Origin: Albugo candida
Lineage: Eukaryota; Oomycota; Peronosporomycetes; Albuginales; Albuginaceae
Reading direction: 5' to 3'
DNA length: 64,000 bases
Assembly (NCBI GenBank): GCA_905220665.1
Contig: CAJNAR010000013.1
Location: 248,001 to 312,000 of the forward strand
Under the pieces are notes generated by a model, which had not been told where the DNA came from, ran no database searches, and saw nothing but the letters and a program-made list of their open reading frames with translations. The translations under genes were made by a program, and so were the position numbers. This document shows positions 11,770-23,793 of this stretch, piece after piece. Within the stretch, counting starts at the first letter, position 1, and each line of letters begins with the position of its first letter.

Positions 11770-12126
11770 ATGTCAGAAAAACAGTTTGATTCAAGCGGAT
11801 CCGAAGCAAATGAAGACCCAAACGCATCTGTATCCGAATATCTGGATCAACTAGATGACTCGGAAGTCAGCGAAGAAATGTCGCAACTCTTACAGTGGAT
11901 TGCGCGAGAGGAAGCCAGGCGTCTAAGACATTGTGACTCGCAACGTCGCTACCGCAACCGAAAACGCGTCGAGAGAATTTCGGCCTTGAAGAACAAAGTC
12001 ACACTACTGCATGGTATACAAAATCTACTACAAGAAACCATGTCACTCCAGAAAGATAACTTGTACTATCAAGGACGAATCGAAGAAATAAGAAAACTTC
12101 TACTAGAAGCAAAGCCGACAGAGTAA
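11770..12126 (+). CDS. bZIP-like transcription factor with divergent basic region
   Basis: ATG at 11770 gives 118 residues; the frame is open further upstream but with no better ATG. After an acidic Ser/Asp/Glu-rich N-terminus (about residues 1-45) comes REEARRLRHCDSQRRYRN and then a leucine-rich helix with about heptad-spaced leucines (ISALKNKVTLLHGIQNLLQ). The spacing matches a bZIP basic region plus zipper, and the Q..YR pattern resembles oomycete bZIPs. Aligned on the YR pair, the position that is Asn in classical bZIPs (Cys in some oomycete ones) is His, with Cys next to it. DNA binding and dimerisation are inferred. A short non-DNA-binding coiled coil is the alternative. Confidence 0.6.
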   Translation: MSEKQFDSSGSEANEDPNASVSEYLDQLDDSEVSEEMSQLLQWIAREEARRLRHCDSQRRYRNRKRVERISALKNKVTLLHGIQNLLQETMSLQKDNLYYQGRIEEIRKLLLEAKPTE

Positions 12127-13149
12127 TTCCGTTTCTCCTTTACTAAACAACTAATAGAAAATTGATGCAATTGAATTCTTTGTTAGATGTTTGTCGGTTT
12201 GGTACTGTTACTCGCCGTTTCAGAAAGATAATCTCGCTGAGCATTAGACTGCTATGTCGGATACGTCTTTTAAAATACAAAATTTCAAATTTCCTTATTT
12301 ATCAATTCAGGCCGAATTCGCTGAAACCTTCTGGCAATGGATATTCAATATTGCATTTGAGAGACACGTAACCGAGAATAAAGAGTATTAGCTAGAGAAA
12401 ACGCATCGAATCTCGTACCTGTTGTATATAATACTTAGTGGAGAAGTCTCTTGTGATATAGCTATGCGCATACAATGGCAAAGTCCTGTTCAAAAAGCCG
12501 ATCTCAAACAACAATGAAAAAGGAAGATGGACGTAGCAACAAATATTTCCGAATCCGGTAATTTCGTAAGGCGTATGATGATATTCTTGTCGAGATAATT
12601 TGCTCATAAAGTAGTTTCGCTTGACGACATTTCATCATCTACGATTCAAACGGTCCGATGTTCACTATAAGACTTGAAGACTTGGTTGGTATTTTCTTTA
12701 CAGTTTTGCAGCACACAATGACAACAAGTTGCATAGATGCAAGCCCCGTGAATCCTCGTTTTTAATACCAAATACAATCACTGGTCCTGTGTAAGTAGCA
12801 AAAGCTCATAAACATCTTTGATCATAATCATGTGACCATGATACTAAATCACTTTGTGCAGAAAATGAAGGATCGAGTGTGCCTAAAGCGCCAATCTCGG
12901 TCATTAAGAGACGGTATACAGCAAGATACAGTAAGACAGGATGAATTTGGTTGCACTGAAGCAATAAGAATAGCTTTTGGGTTCCAGATTAATACATATT
13001 AAGTCAAATATTTAGCAACTGACGGGTAGTGATTGTGTTTTAAACTTCTAGGATGCCCTACATCAACCATAATAGAGTGGGACAAGCCCGACATTGTAGA
13101 TGGAAGGAGAAAATTCTATTATTTGATTTCTTTGAATGACACTTGAACT
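12127..13149. other. Gene-poor stretch
   Basis: The only noteworthy frame is minus 12392-12607. It begins with ATG and reads into a possible GT donor after KYYIQQ, but no partner exon could be linked. The overlapping plus frame at 12162-12371 is low complexity (Ile/Leu/Arg) and is treated as chance. No repeats or RNA genes were recognised. Confidence 0.25.
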
Positions 13150-13900
13150 GTGACATATTATCGCGCTATTGTGAGAGCTATTCTTACATACGATCCTCAT
13201 TTAGTCGCAAGGTACGTGTTATGGCTAGGAATTGTTACGCTACTGTATTCGGGGTTTAAATTATCATTCGCAAGCTGCATCCATGCTGATCTTCAAAATA
13301 AAAAATTCGACGCCCATGTACTGAAAATAATATCGTTCCTTTTTAATTCTCGCTCCTTATAATTTTATTGAAACTGGTTCAAATACACAATTTCAATATT
13401 GGAAGTGGTGGCGCTATCTTTACATTTGAGCATATTTTTCCTTTCTATTGAGGCATAAATACGAACCAAGGCTATCATCTGCTATTAATGGACCAAAATA
13501 TCGCTTGGTTGGTATGTACTCGTCGAGATGAAGCGCCAGATTTGTATGTCAAATTTGCATCCCGGCATTTATTGTAACGTCAGATTCATTATAGTCGTAT
13601 GGCTATCTCGAAATACGCACGACGATATCAAATGAAACTAGACCGAGTGGAGTCAAGGAAACTGGGACATTGAATGATATACGGAGAAAAAGATCGCAAC
13701 AGTCGTGAAAGCGGAATCGAGCAATTGCAAAATGGTGACTTTGGAAAATTGGCTTTCATTTCACTAGACCACTCGATTTTGTCGTCCATACCTTTCCTAC
13801 CGGTTCGAAAAGAGAAAGAACATGAAGATTGTTTGAACGGCTATCCAAATCAACTCCAAAAAATACCTCTCGGCACTTGTTTGAAGTCTTACAAATAAAA
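13150..13900 (+). CDS. Possible spliced exons of an unknown gene
   Basis: A frame reading YRAIVRAILTYDPHLVA can be joined, by removing a 63-base GT-AG intron (13212-13274), to SCIHADLQNKKFDAHVL. Around 13465-13515 a further frame, NQGYHLLLMDQNIAWL, ends at a GTATGT donor. From 13674 to 13898 an ATG frame of 74 codons follows (RESGIEQLQNGDFGKLAF). Start, end and joins are unresolved and no family was recognised. It may belong to the same gene as the exon-like frames at 14.2-16.9 kb or be a separate or decaying gene. Confidence 0.3.
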
Positions 13901-14229
13901 ATGTCAGTGTAGATGTGGAAGCTCATGTACTCTGTAAGCTATAGTGATGACTTGTCTTTCTGAAGCAACCTGACACGTAGGCTTGCTTAAAAAGAAGTGT
14001 TCTTAGTCAAGAATTTATGTTTAAAGCTGGTGACTCTGTCGGCTTTGCACAACGCTGCTTAGACTCCCGCAAGGGATGATTTCGTTTTTATAACTTTTGC
14101 TGGAGGGTTGAGACGTTGTTTGATGCATCAGCTACGATAGTGAATCAACAAGGCCACTTGAGGCCTATTAAACATTCCGAAGCCTAGATTATGGAGTGTG
14201 GAATAGCGTATATTTGAAGTCTTTTCATC

Positions 14230-16890
14230 ATTCCACCATCTTAGCTGCAGTTTCTGATTTGAGTTCGCGGCTGCGTTACATTGTGACGGCGTTATTTCAG
14301 AAATCTACTTTGGAATTACTATGCTCGGTACTGATCGATGCATTGAGGAATCATCAATCTATCACATAGCATACATGTTTGTGCTTCTACTGATTGCAAT
14401 AATACTGTTGCACACTCATAATGACCAAGTACGATGGTTAGCCAGCGCTGACGAGCTGGCTAAGCTCCGAGAAACAATTGATAAAATCTGTTTTTTCACG
14501 TCACACCATATTAAATCGGCTTCTCACGCTACATGTCCAACGTGCTTTATTCTCATTTACGGCCACCTAGTGGTAGTGAGCTTACACAAATGGAATTATT
14601 TATCAGAATCGGATGATCGGATGATTTTACACATAGTATTTTCCATTTTTTTCCCCAAGTACGAAAATCTTTTTTGTTTTCAGCGTGTACCTGAGGTCTC
14701 TCCGTGGAAAATTACAGCGATTAACGCGATCACCAAGGATTTCATGAGAAAACAGTTAGTACGTTCTGATTTCTTTGATGTTCTTTGTATCCATCTCTCT
14801 CTTCTATTCTCTTAGGTAAGAAATGTTTTTATCATTCTTTTTCGAAGAACTGGTGAATTCTGCATTGCTGGTTGACAGCCCAATTTCAAAATAACTTGCT
14901 TCAACTTTTGCGCTTTTGATGAATGGATCCGTCTTTAAGTCAAAAGGATATCATTCGATCTCTCAGCATACTCGAACATTTGCATCAGCTAGATACAGTT
15001 CACCAGATATGAAGCGCGAGATGCTCCAAGCAGTCTAATTTCATTGCTAATACTTGAACCAGATAGCATCTTTGTCAAGTTACAGAAGCATTTGAACATC
15101 GAGTTGAACTCGTGTTGATCTCAAACTTGTACAGCCTTAAGTGAAGTCCTTGGACGCGAAATTTATGCCTGTACTCAAAGGATAGGCACAGCTAAGCTAC
15201 TAAGAGACAGAGTTCATGGCTAGTGGGAGTAAGGCTGACTACCACTCCTGTCCATATGTCATTATTTCCGGGCATAAATTCCTGTACAACGTGGCAAACC
15301 TCACAAACATAGGAGATTTTATTCTGGATAAAGAGCTATGATAGCCCAGTACCATTTTTAAAAATAGTCTTCCTTTGCCACAGTCAGCTTGTCGTCGGAT
15401 TCAATTTTGTGATAGCTTGGCCCGTAGCAAAGAGTAAGTAAAATTATCGCGATTGAACTCAAAGGGCCATTCTTTCATAGAGCAAGGCTGATCGTCTCCC
15501 TTCATACGTAAACGCAGGTCCAAATACTCAGCTCGAGCTCTATAAGCATACTTCTAAATGGTTGGTTACACACTTTCGGCTATTTCTTCCACCAGTGTAT
15601 GTCAAGCAGCATGCTTGACCCGCAAGAAGACGATCTATATCCCGCCCCCATTCATCACCTTTGAACAAGCCAACGTGATTATCTATTAATCGTCACGCAC
15701 CTTTTAGGCACCTTTTTCAGCCTTGGGTCTAATACCAAACGCAACGGATAATTGCTTATAACCTTAAAGAGAAACCCATATTCAGTGCGAAGATCAACGT
15801 ACAATTTCAGTAAATGCCGCCGTCGTTGCGGTCGAGCTTAAAGTTTCCACCTTCATGGCAATACTGAAGCATGCCACATATGCGAGGAAACTGAACTAAC
15901 TGTTCGATCATTCGCTGCATATGCAGGAGTATCTTCTAAGTAACTTCCTTGTGCTTACCGAGCATTGATTTATTTACGATTCACGGATTGATTGTGACCT
16001 TCTTATATCGTTTTTGTGCCCGTATCGTCTGCACCGCAAACCTCGACAATCATCACTATATCCGTACACACATATGAAAGTTATTTTTTCGTTGTCCAAT
16101 GCATTGAACCAATTTGGAGCATTTCTTGATTTCCTCCACGATAGCTCGTATTTTCGCTCCTGCTTTCTCCCTTGAAAGTTACGGGGTACGAAAAGCGAAA
16201 GTAGTCGCACCGCTATGCTTCATCTTATGCTATGCATTCATGTTTACTTCGTGACATGCAAGAGCAGCAGCAGCAATCAAGTCTTTCGAATGTTTACAGT
16301 CAAATGGAACAACAGGCAGGATTTTTCATATTCGATACCTGGTGGATATCACTGAATATGATTTCTGTTGATAGCACGCTAACCAAAGCCAATTTTTGGC
16401 AGAAATTGCTACCTTGACGAGCGCAACTAATAGATCGTGAGAGTATGAAGGCGAGCAAGCGCTTAATACAGGTCAGACTAAAAAATTCGCAATGCTCAGG
16501 CTTCGTACCTAGGTTAACAGAGGCATCTCTTTTCAGCAAGCACAAATCGGATGCGCAAAATGAAGAAGGCAAAAGGTGCGCATGATTTATGGACTTGAAT
16601 GGTGATACCGCCCGTAATTTCCAATGAGCCGACTATGATGAGACATACTAGGCCTTTGAAAACACTAATATGAAAACGAATAGCAGCAGGTGGATGACTC
16701 AATATCTACAAAATTGTCGTGTAGCATTGCGTACTATCAAAGAAGTTATTGACATCGAGATAGCCAAATGCAACTATTTGGCCGTGACGCAGCTGCCTCA
16801 GCTTTCCCGAGAAAGGTCAGGAATCTACTAGTACGGATGTACATGATTTTGAAAGCTTTTTGGTCGAGTACCCTATTTCTATGATCGAGT
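14230..16890 (+). CDS. Probable heavily spliced gene with many short exons, unknown
   Basis: No long frame exists, but a series of short plus-strand frames sits between good splice signals. Examples are SSRLRYIVTALFQKSTLELL (about 14255-14320), LASADELAKLRETIDKI (14438-14490), VPEVSPWKITAINAITKDF (14684-14754, bounded by TTTTCAG and GTTAGT), SLSQKDIIRSLSILEHLHQ (from 14923), LSEVLGREIYACTQRIGTAK (about 15138-15225), ADRLPSYVNAGPNTQLELYK (about 15487-15557), SSSMLDPQEDDLYPAP (about 15600-15648), MQEQQQQSSLSNVYSQMEQQ (from about 16256) and TQYLQNCRVALRTIKEVI (about 16698-16750). The composition is helical and tether- or coiled-coil-like. Exact joins, start and end are not resolved and the family is not recognised. 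It converges on SLD5. Confidence 0.4.
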
Positions 16891-17070
16891 AGTTGTTATA
16901 TTATCTCGGTAGTAAGTCATGAGAATGTATCACCATCATACATCAAGTTTATGTGCTGATTGTTATTGACATGACACGGACACAATCTCAACTTGTTCAT
17001 GGATTATGCATTCTAATAAATGTGCGATGGGCAGAATGGATTACTCCAATTGCGGTAGTGGTGTTTCAAA

Positions 17071-18046
17071 TCAAATCAAAAAAATCTGATTACTTTTCAC
17101 AAAGTTGTCGATCGATCGATATCTGATAACATGACGATCTTTTTCTCGGACTTGTACGAATTCAGCTCCACGATCATCACACCTGACTTGGCCAACTTCA
17201 CCCTGACTCTGGCAAAATACGAACTCGTCTAAATTGGGCTCTGAAGCTACATCAGGCAAGCACAACGGTGTAAAATCTGTCATTTCTTCCTAATCACGCG
17301 CTTACCCATTCCTTCTGAGTCCAAGGATTGATGCTCATCCGGAATTTTAGATAAAGCGGCGTTATTGAGATGAGTTGCTACCAGGGCAGCGTGTCTGTCA
17401 GATTCATATACAGCATATAAGGTCAGCTGGAAGATGGCTGAGATGACTTGGTATCACTGTTGGGCATAGATGCGTTCTTTCTCCGACAGTCGATCAAGGT
17501 AGGCTGGTGTTTTGATGATGTATTGTGAGTATTTCTCTATCTAAGCGTATAGAATTGCGTCGTTAAGCCTATCTCTTTAAACATTGCATTTGCATACTTT
17601 CTTCAAACGAGTGCGTAGATAAGATGCTAACATGTAACGTAATCGATCAATCTCCATCTAAACTTATATTACAGTTTTTTCAGCCAGTGCCTGATTGTAT
17701 TAGACAAACCTGATACAGTTTGTTGGTGAAGCTTCGTTCTTCTGTGAGACATTCACGATTGTCACTGATGGAATCGATGTACTCTTGCTGAAAAAGTAGT
17801 TAATCATCTTCAAGGTCGCTGACAAACACAAGATGACAACATTACTTGGTTTTTAATCTGTTCGAGCAGTGCGGCCACGAGATCATTGTTATATTCCAGC
17901 ATGTCGGGAGCATTCTTGGATAGGATTGAGATGCTGGATGAGTCAGTTCACATGTGATTGAGATGACCTACCAGTTCGTTGCGCCATAGTGTGATCATTT
18001 TTTCAACGTCTTCATTGACATCGTTTGTAGCTTCTTGGTCACCCAT
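17071..18046 (-). CDS. SLD5: GINS complex subunit SLD5
   Basis: SLD5 (GINS4) is part of the CMG replicative helicase. Seven exons join in frame to 219 residues, close to the human length of 223: 17972-18046, 17846-17914, 17710-17787, 17598-17657, 17458-17540, 17306-17394 and 17071-17276. Landmarks are LWRNELNAPDMLEY near the N-terminus, MEIDRLRYMLASYLRTRL (human MEMERIRYVLSSYLRCRL), IEKYSQYI, and the C-terminal B-domain strand FVFCQSQGEVGQV ending RHVIRYRSIDNFV. One intron (17277-17305) would be only 29 nt, unusually short but required for the frame. The start codon lies about 41 bp from that of the divergent neighbour at 18088, so the two probably share a promoter. Confidence 0.85.
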
Positions 18047-18087
18047 CAGCTTTGAAACCGGTAGGGATGCAGTATGTGGTGCGGTAT
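18047..18087. promoter_or_regulatory. Minimal head-to-head promoter region
   Basis: Only 41 bases separate the start codons of SLD5 (minus) and the plus-strand gene at 18088; an in-frame upstream ATG at 18067 would shorten this further. Both 5' untranslated regions and core promoters would have to overlap this gap or the opposite gene. This is inferred from gene placement; no specific element was recognised. Confidence 0.45.
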
Positions 18088-18708
18088 ATGTTCAAGTTGA
18101 TGGAAGTGACACTACCATGCTCTCAATCAGCAAAGTCTCTCACTTTCCACGCCAACGGAGCAAAATCAATATACTTGTAGTGAATGGGCGCCTATTGCTG
18201 TTTGAGTTTTAGACTAAAGCGTGACTATCAACCAAAGAAGACATCATTAAAGCAAAATTTCATTGAAAGCGTAAGTCAAGAAAGTGGAGAACATCCCGAC
18301 ACTAAGAAACTTATCAGCGATGAGATCATTCAAAGAAGTATCAAAACCACAGAGATTGGTACGTGCGTACAACCAAACTGGTAGCGCAATATAATTGATG
18401 TTAATCACAATACCGTAGATCGCCTTGAAGTCTCACAATACCGCTGTACATGTGAGGACTGCCCTCGAATGAAAATAATCATGGCAGTCACGTCATGTTC
18501 AATCCTATTCGATATGGAAAAGTGTACCAGCGATACCACACGACAGCGACTGCAAAGAGTATTGCTTGCATACTTGACATACGACGAAACTCGTGACACT
18601 TTGGACCCGAAAGTGGTACAACTGGCTCATGAACTCGTCATTGAGCGAAAACTGAAAGATGATGACGCTTTCCGAGTTCTTGTTGTATCGTGGAAAGACA
18701 TGCAATAA
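18088..18708 (+). CDS. Conserved-looking small protein, unknown
   Basis: Three exons (18088-18176, 18213-18358 and 18419-18708) join in frame to 174 residues; the first intron would be 36 nt. The N-terminus has CSQSAKSLTFHANGAKS. The middle is Lys/Glu rich. There is a CTCEDCPRMK motif that could bind metal, and the C-terminal half is helical (LQRVLLAYLTYDETRDTLDP). An alternative ATG at 18067 is in frame. No signal peptide or membrane segment is present. The family is not recognised. It is head-to-head with SLD5. Confidence 0.55.
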
Positions 18709-19068
18709 GAGTAAATACTTGAATATTCCATTAGAATTGTGAGATTGTGGATCTGGAGGCCATCAAATATGATAACTGGACGATTACGCGGTCTGCACAT
18801 CTATAATTGCTACAATCTCACAATAGACGGAAACAATTGAGACGATAATTCTGAATCATCTGCTACTAAAAAAATTGTGTGAGGAATGTTCTTGCGTCCA
18901 TCTATCCTAATCGACAGCGATTGGACATAAAAAGTTGCTCACTTCACCATTTATATCGACTTATGCAAGTTGCCGCGAGCGAGTTGAACACAACTTTTCG
19001 GATCCTAAGGCCGCTTTATTGTGCAAAAAGCAATAATATCATATCCAAGTCGTTCTTTTTCGTAAGAT
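18709..19068. other. Intergenic, formin 5' region
   Basis: About 360 bases between the small unknown gene and the formin ATG. The frame at 18879-19106 has no ATG start and no motif, and overlaps the formin start. Nothing else could be supported. Confidence 0.4.
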
Positions 19069-22000
19069 ATGGAAGCCCTGCGTCGTCTAAAAGGCTCTGT
19101 TTTTGATCGAAAATCGAGCGCTGCAACTTCAACTTTGACAACCGATGACAAGTCGTGGAATAGCGATCCGCACGCAACATCGGGCACCAGTGAGGTATCA
19201 ACGCCACGATCGATTGGATCAAAGCTCAATTTGACATTTTTTACAGACCGTTTAATTGTTATGGGCACTCCAGTCACAAGTGCCACTGATAAGAGTCGCA
19301 ATGAGAACAATGTCGATGAGTTAGTGAGTTATCTGAAAGAGTATCACAATGATCACTATCTGATAATAAGCCTTAATTGCTTACATTCGGATGCAACAAT
19401 GACATTGATACGGCGTAAGTTGAAGGATCAAATGCTAGATTTGAATTGGGATTGTGGCGCTATTGTGTTACACACACCACCGATCGAAATGATGTTTTCG
19501 ATATGTTATTCGTTGGATGCATGGCTGTCTATGGATGAGAAGAACGTTGCTTTGTTATACTGTCAATCCGGAAAAACTCGAAGCGGTGTCGTCATTGCGT
19601 GTTATTTTCTCTACACTCGCGTTTTTGTGGACCCAATGGAAGCATTTGTCTCTTTTTATCGGAAAAGATGGAGCATGACGACGCTGAGCACCAACGGATT
19701 GATTGCAAAAACACCTACGTCGATACTACGTTATTTGACACATTTTCACGCATTGGCGGAATCAAGAGTGCTTCCAAATGACAAACCTCTCCTCCTGAAA
19801 GCGATGATGTTTTGTGGGTTACCAGTGGAAGCTCAGCCGTGTATGCAATTGTATGGAGACAGCGATCTTATCTACTCTTCTGATTCAGATCATGATCAAG
19901 ACAATTCACGACCCGTTATTGAGTGGAATAAAGAAGATGAGTCATTGCTGATTATATGGGAACATGGGATCGAGCTCGATGGCGGATTCTCTATCGTGGG
20001 CTCTTTTTTAGACTCAGATGAGAGAAATCGGGAATCAGACGAAGTCTCCTATAAAGTCGCGTTTCGATACAATGATTCGACTTGGTTTCTTACTCCTGGA
20101 ATTATCAAGTTGAAAAAGTCGCAAGTGGATGTCATGAAACACTGCGAAGAGTTTTTGGACGAAAAACGGTTCTGTATCGAACTGATTCTGCATGGTTCAG
20201 TAACTTCAAAAGCAAATACAGCATGTATCAACTATACAGGAAAAGCTGCAATGGAAAAAGGATTACTTGAGATAAGCAAGCATCATTTGCTATCCCCGGA
20301 TCCAATTATGCATTCTAGCTTTGTCAAGATGGGTTTCGCAGAAACATCCGCAACCTTAGCTTTACAGTTATCGCAGAATTCACCAAACTTTGCTCTAGAT
20401 CTTTTGAATTCCGAGCGATTTCTCGCATCCTATCCACACAATACGGACCATCGAAGGCAAACAAAATGCCAGAATCAGAAAGTTCCGCGTGGTAAAGAAG
20501 TCGCTTATGCTTTATCCACATTAACAACAGCAACTACTGTAGCACTGCAGTCGCAAAGATGCCGATACTCTTCAGTGATGGAGACAAGCACAGCGATATG
20601 CTGTGTGTGTCAAGAAGATGATTACATGATGCGTACACAGATTGTCAAGTGCACAAGTAGATGTGGTCGGCACTACCACACGTCTTGTGCAGGACTCAGG
20701 AAAATTCCTTTCGGACTGACCACACTCAGTGATTGCACAAATCATGCCGCGTATGTTAGAAAATACTTTAGCACTTGGGGATGTGAAAAATGTATCACAG
20801 AAACAGGAAGCTCGGATATCATGTTAGCTCAAGATCCAGTCGGAGGATCTGACCGTCTGGTTCAAGAATTTATGCAAAATGGTGATTCTGTTCTCAAATC
20901 AAGAACGACTGGCTCTGACAACGAAAAGGAGAAGTGTAATGCATCCGATAGTGTTCAGAAACTTCGAGAATTACTTTGTGCGAGTGGCGTCTCCGTTGAA
21001 GACTTACTACGAGCAGCAACGAACGCGAACAATTCGATGCATTTGCAAAGGGCACAGCACCGCACACTCGATAGAGATCATTCAGTGGAAAACAATGGCG
21101 ATTGCCAACTGTTCTCAAACGGTGGAACTATAAGTTTATCAGGCGGATCATACAACGAGATTCTACAAGATCGCAAGACTAAAGAAACGGAACTGAACGG
21201 TAAGCTGAGGAATGCGATGAATCGTTCGATTGGGCTAACACACTATTGTTTAGACGCAAGAAATACATCTAGTGCTTCTATAGATGCTTCCATCAACCCT
21301 TCTAACGCCACAATTCTGAAGACGGAGAAGCCAAAGACTAAATATCAATTGATGCTCAAGCATGGTGTTCCGTTTCAAGCAGTACAAAATTGTATGTGTA
21401 AAGATGGGGAGGATCCGAATGAATTGACAAATTTACAAGCGTATGACGACGAACCCTTTCGAGAACAACCGAAGAAAGGGAAACTAAATAGTGCTTTGCT
21501 TTTAGAGGATGTTCCAAAGTACCAGAAATACTTCAAAATGGTCAAATTGGGATGCCCAAAAGAAGCGGTGAGGCAAAAAATGTGCATGGACGGCGTTGAT
21601 TCCACTATCTTGGATCGAGGACCATGTGCCATTTACGAGGAAACCAGTCCTACAAATGAAAATCTATCAACACAAATTAAAAATATCGACGCCGTGCAAG
21701 CAGAGAAATTTTATAGTAAAAGCGGAACGATCAACAAAGAAACCACTTCAGATTCTGAGAAGAGTATAAAGCAAAACACAGCATCGAAGAATGTCAGTCA
21801 AAGTCAGACAATGGGTGCACCAGACGCAGAAATGACCAAAGCGAGTTTAGAAAGCGACATCAAGACCGATGTTAAATTACAGGATCATCCTATTTATTCT
21901 AAATATTTTAAAATGCTGAAAGTAGGCATGCCTGAAGGTGCAGTGAGATTGAAAATGGAATCCGATCAAGTCGATCATAACGCACTGGTAATGGGCCCGA

Positions 22001-23612
22001 ATGCTTATTTTTATCAACTTGAAAGTTCAAAAGCGAAATCAACGGACGAAAATGAGATACTACTGAACGATCATCCAATTTTCTCAAAGTACTTCAAAAT
22101 GCTGCGACTTGGATTACCCAAGGGCGCTGTCCGACAGAAGATGATATCTGATGGTGTTGATCCTGGTGCGTTGGACTTGGGAGGCGAGGCTTCCATCAGC
22201 CAGCTGAAAACGTCTGCCATATCTAATGATCAACAAATAAAAGCTCCATCAAATCGACGGAAAAAATTGCATTGGCAACCGATTTCTGAGTCTAGATTGA
22301 GTAGTATCAATCAGCAGACTATTTGGGAGGATGAAGATCACAATTCGATTGATTTTGAAATGGACATGAATGAACTTGAGGCCTTGTTTTTCACAAGCAA
22401 TGACGTAGCAAGGAAAAAGGTGGAATCTACCAAACCCAAACAACTGAGACGAAGACAAACTATTACTTTGATTGATGGAAAAAAAGCGATGAATGCAGGT
22501 ATATCGCTAGCTCGTGTCAAAGTCAGCCATCGGGAGCTTGCGTGCGGAGTGCATCGGTTATATGCATGCGGTCTGACAGTAGAACAGCTCATGAGCATCA
22601 GAGAGTTTCTACCAACGTCAGATGAAGTGAATGTGGTCACCAATTTTAAAGGAGATATCTCGCTGTTGGGCGATGTAAGTAGCATCTGCTGTCTCTATGA
22701 GTACTCAATTGTTTTTACGCAGGCTGAAAAATTCATTCTGGAAATCGCCAAGATCCAGCGCTATAAAGTCAAAATGGATGCTTTGATATACATAATGTCA
22801 TTTGAAGGTCGATCAAAGGAAGTAGAAAGATCTCTTCAACACATCAAAGACGCGTGTCGTGAAGTCAAAGACAGTCGATCTCTTAAAATTCTACTTGGAA
22901 TGGTGTTAAAGCTTGGAAACACGTTAAATGGAAGTGGTCATGACAACGAAATACGTGGTTTTACGGTGGATTCTTTGCTTCGACTCGGTCACACAAAGGC
23001 CATCAATAAGAAAACGACTGTATTACATTACTTGGTCAAACTCATCAAAAGGAACCATCCGCAAGTATTAAATTTCCAAGATGAGATGCGTTCGGTATCA
23101 CTTGCATCGAGAGAGTCGGTGGATGCAATTGAGTCAGACTACGCGAAATTGACTCAAGGTCTAGAAATGCTTCGAATGGAATTACGATCGACAGAATTGG
23201 TATCGTATGAGGATCACTTATCGCTTCATCGTGTCGTCTTACTTTTGTGCTTAGGAGGTAAGCGAGCATGCAGATGATCCAGCGAGTGAAGCATCCATGG
23301 TACTGCAAGAAGCGATTCAACGGATATGGGATCAACTCCAGCAAGTGGATAATGACATCACAGCAGCAAAAAAACACATTTCCGGAGTGCTTGAATATTT
23401 TGGAGAAGATCCGGAGAAAAACGCAAGCGCATTTTTCAACACATTAACTTCATTCTGCTCGGTGAGATTGTTTTTCTCTTGTACATCTCTATCGACGTTA
23501 CTGAATTCGCTTTCAGGCATTTGAAGCAGCGCGTAAAGAAGTTGATCTGGCAGATGAAGCTACGCTGCGAGTAGAACGGATGAAAGTTCGTCGCTCAGCA
23601 ACAATGCGCTGA
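19069..23612 (+). CDS. Formin with PTEN-like, PHD and FH2 domains
   Basis: Exons 19069-22674, 22723-23199, 23255-23461 and 23517-23612 give 1461 residues; the first intron is in frame, so a raw frame hides it. Domains in order are: a PTEN-like phosphatase region (about 50-240) with the CX5R loop LLYCQSGKTRSGV (Cys165, Arg171 intact); a C2-like region (about 240-410); a PHD-type zinc finger (about 509-575, CCVC, CGRHYHTSC, CEKC); four copies of a roughly 30-residue motif like YFKMLRLGLPKGAVRQKM (about 757, 817, 942 and 1004), also seen in the WASH subunit CCDC53; and an FH2 domain (about 1062-1450, starting KKLHWQPI). No polyproline FH1 tract is visible. The likely role is actin nucleation at phosphoinositide-marked membrane; the PHD finger suggests a further partner. 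Confidence 0.88.
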
Positions 23613-23793
23613 TACGAGGACCAGAAATCGGCAAAAGGGAAAAAATTCTATCAAAACAGTGAGCCGCTATTGCGTATTCCTATTATTTACAATCGTGTCG
23701 GAATCATTCGATCAGCAAAGATGAGCGTATGGAAGCGACAACGAGGTCATAAAACCTTTGATTATGTCAGACACGATATCATTGATGATGATC

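Noticed and set aside
13150..13520. Possible glutathione synthetase fragment
   Set aside because: The RAIVRAILTYDPHLVA segment loosely recalls that family, but the following exons show none of its conserved ATP-grasp motifs, so no name was given.
22675..22722. Treating the 48 in-frame bases in the formin FH2 domain as coding
   Set aside because: They begin GTAAGT and end ACGCAG, interrupt a conserved FH2 stretch (LLGD to AEKFILEIAK) and encode residues that fit nothing in the family, so they were called an intron.
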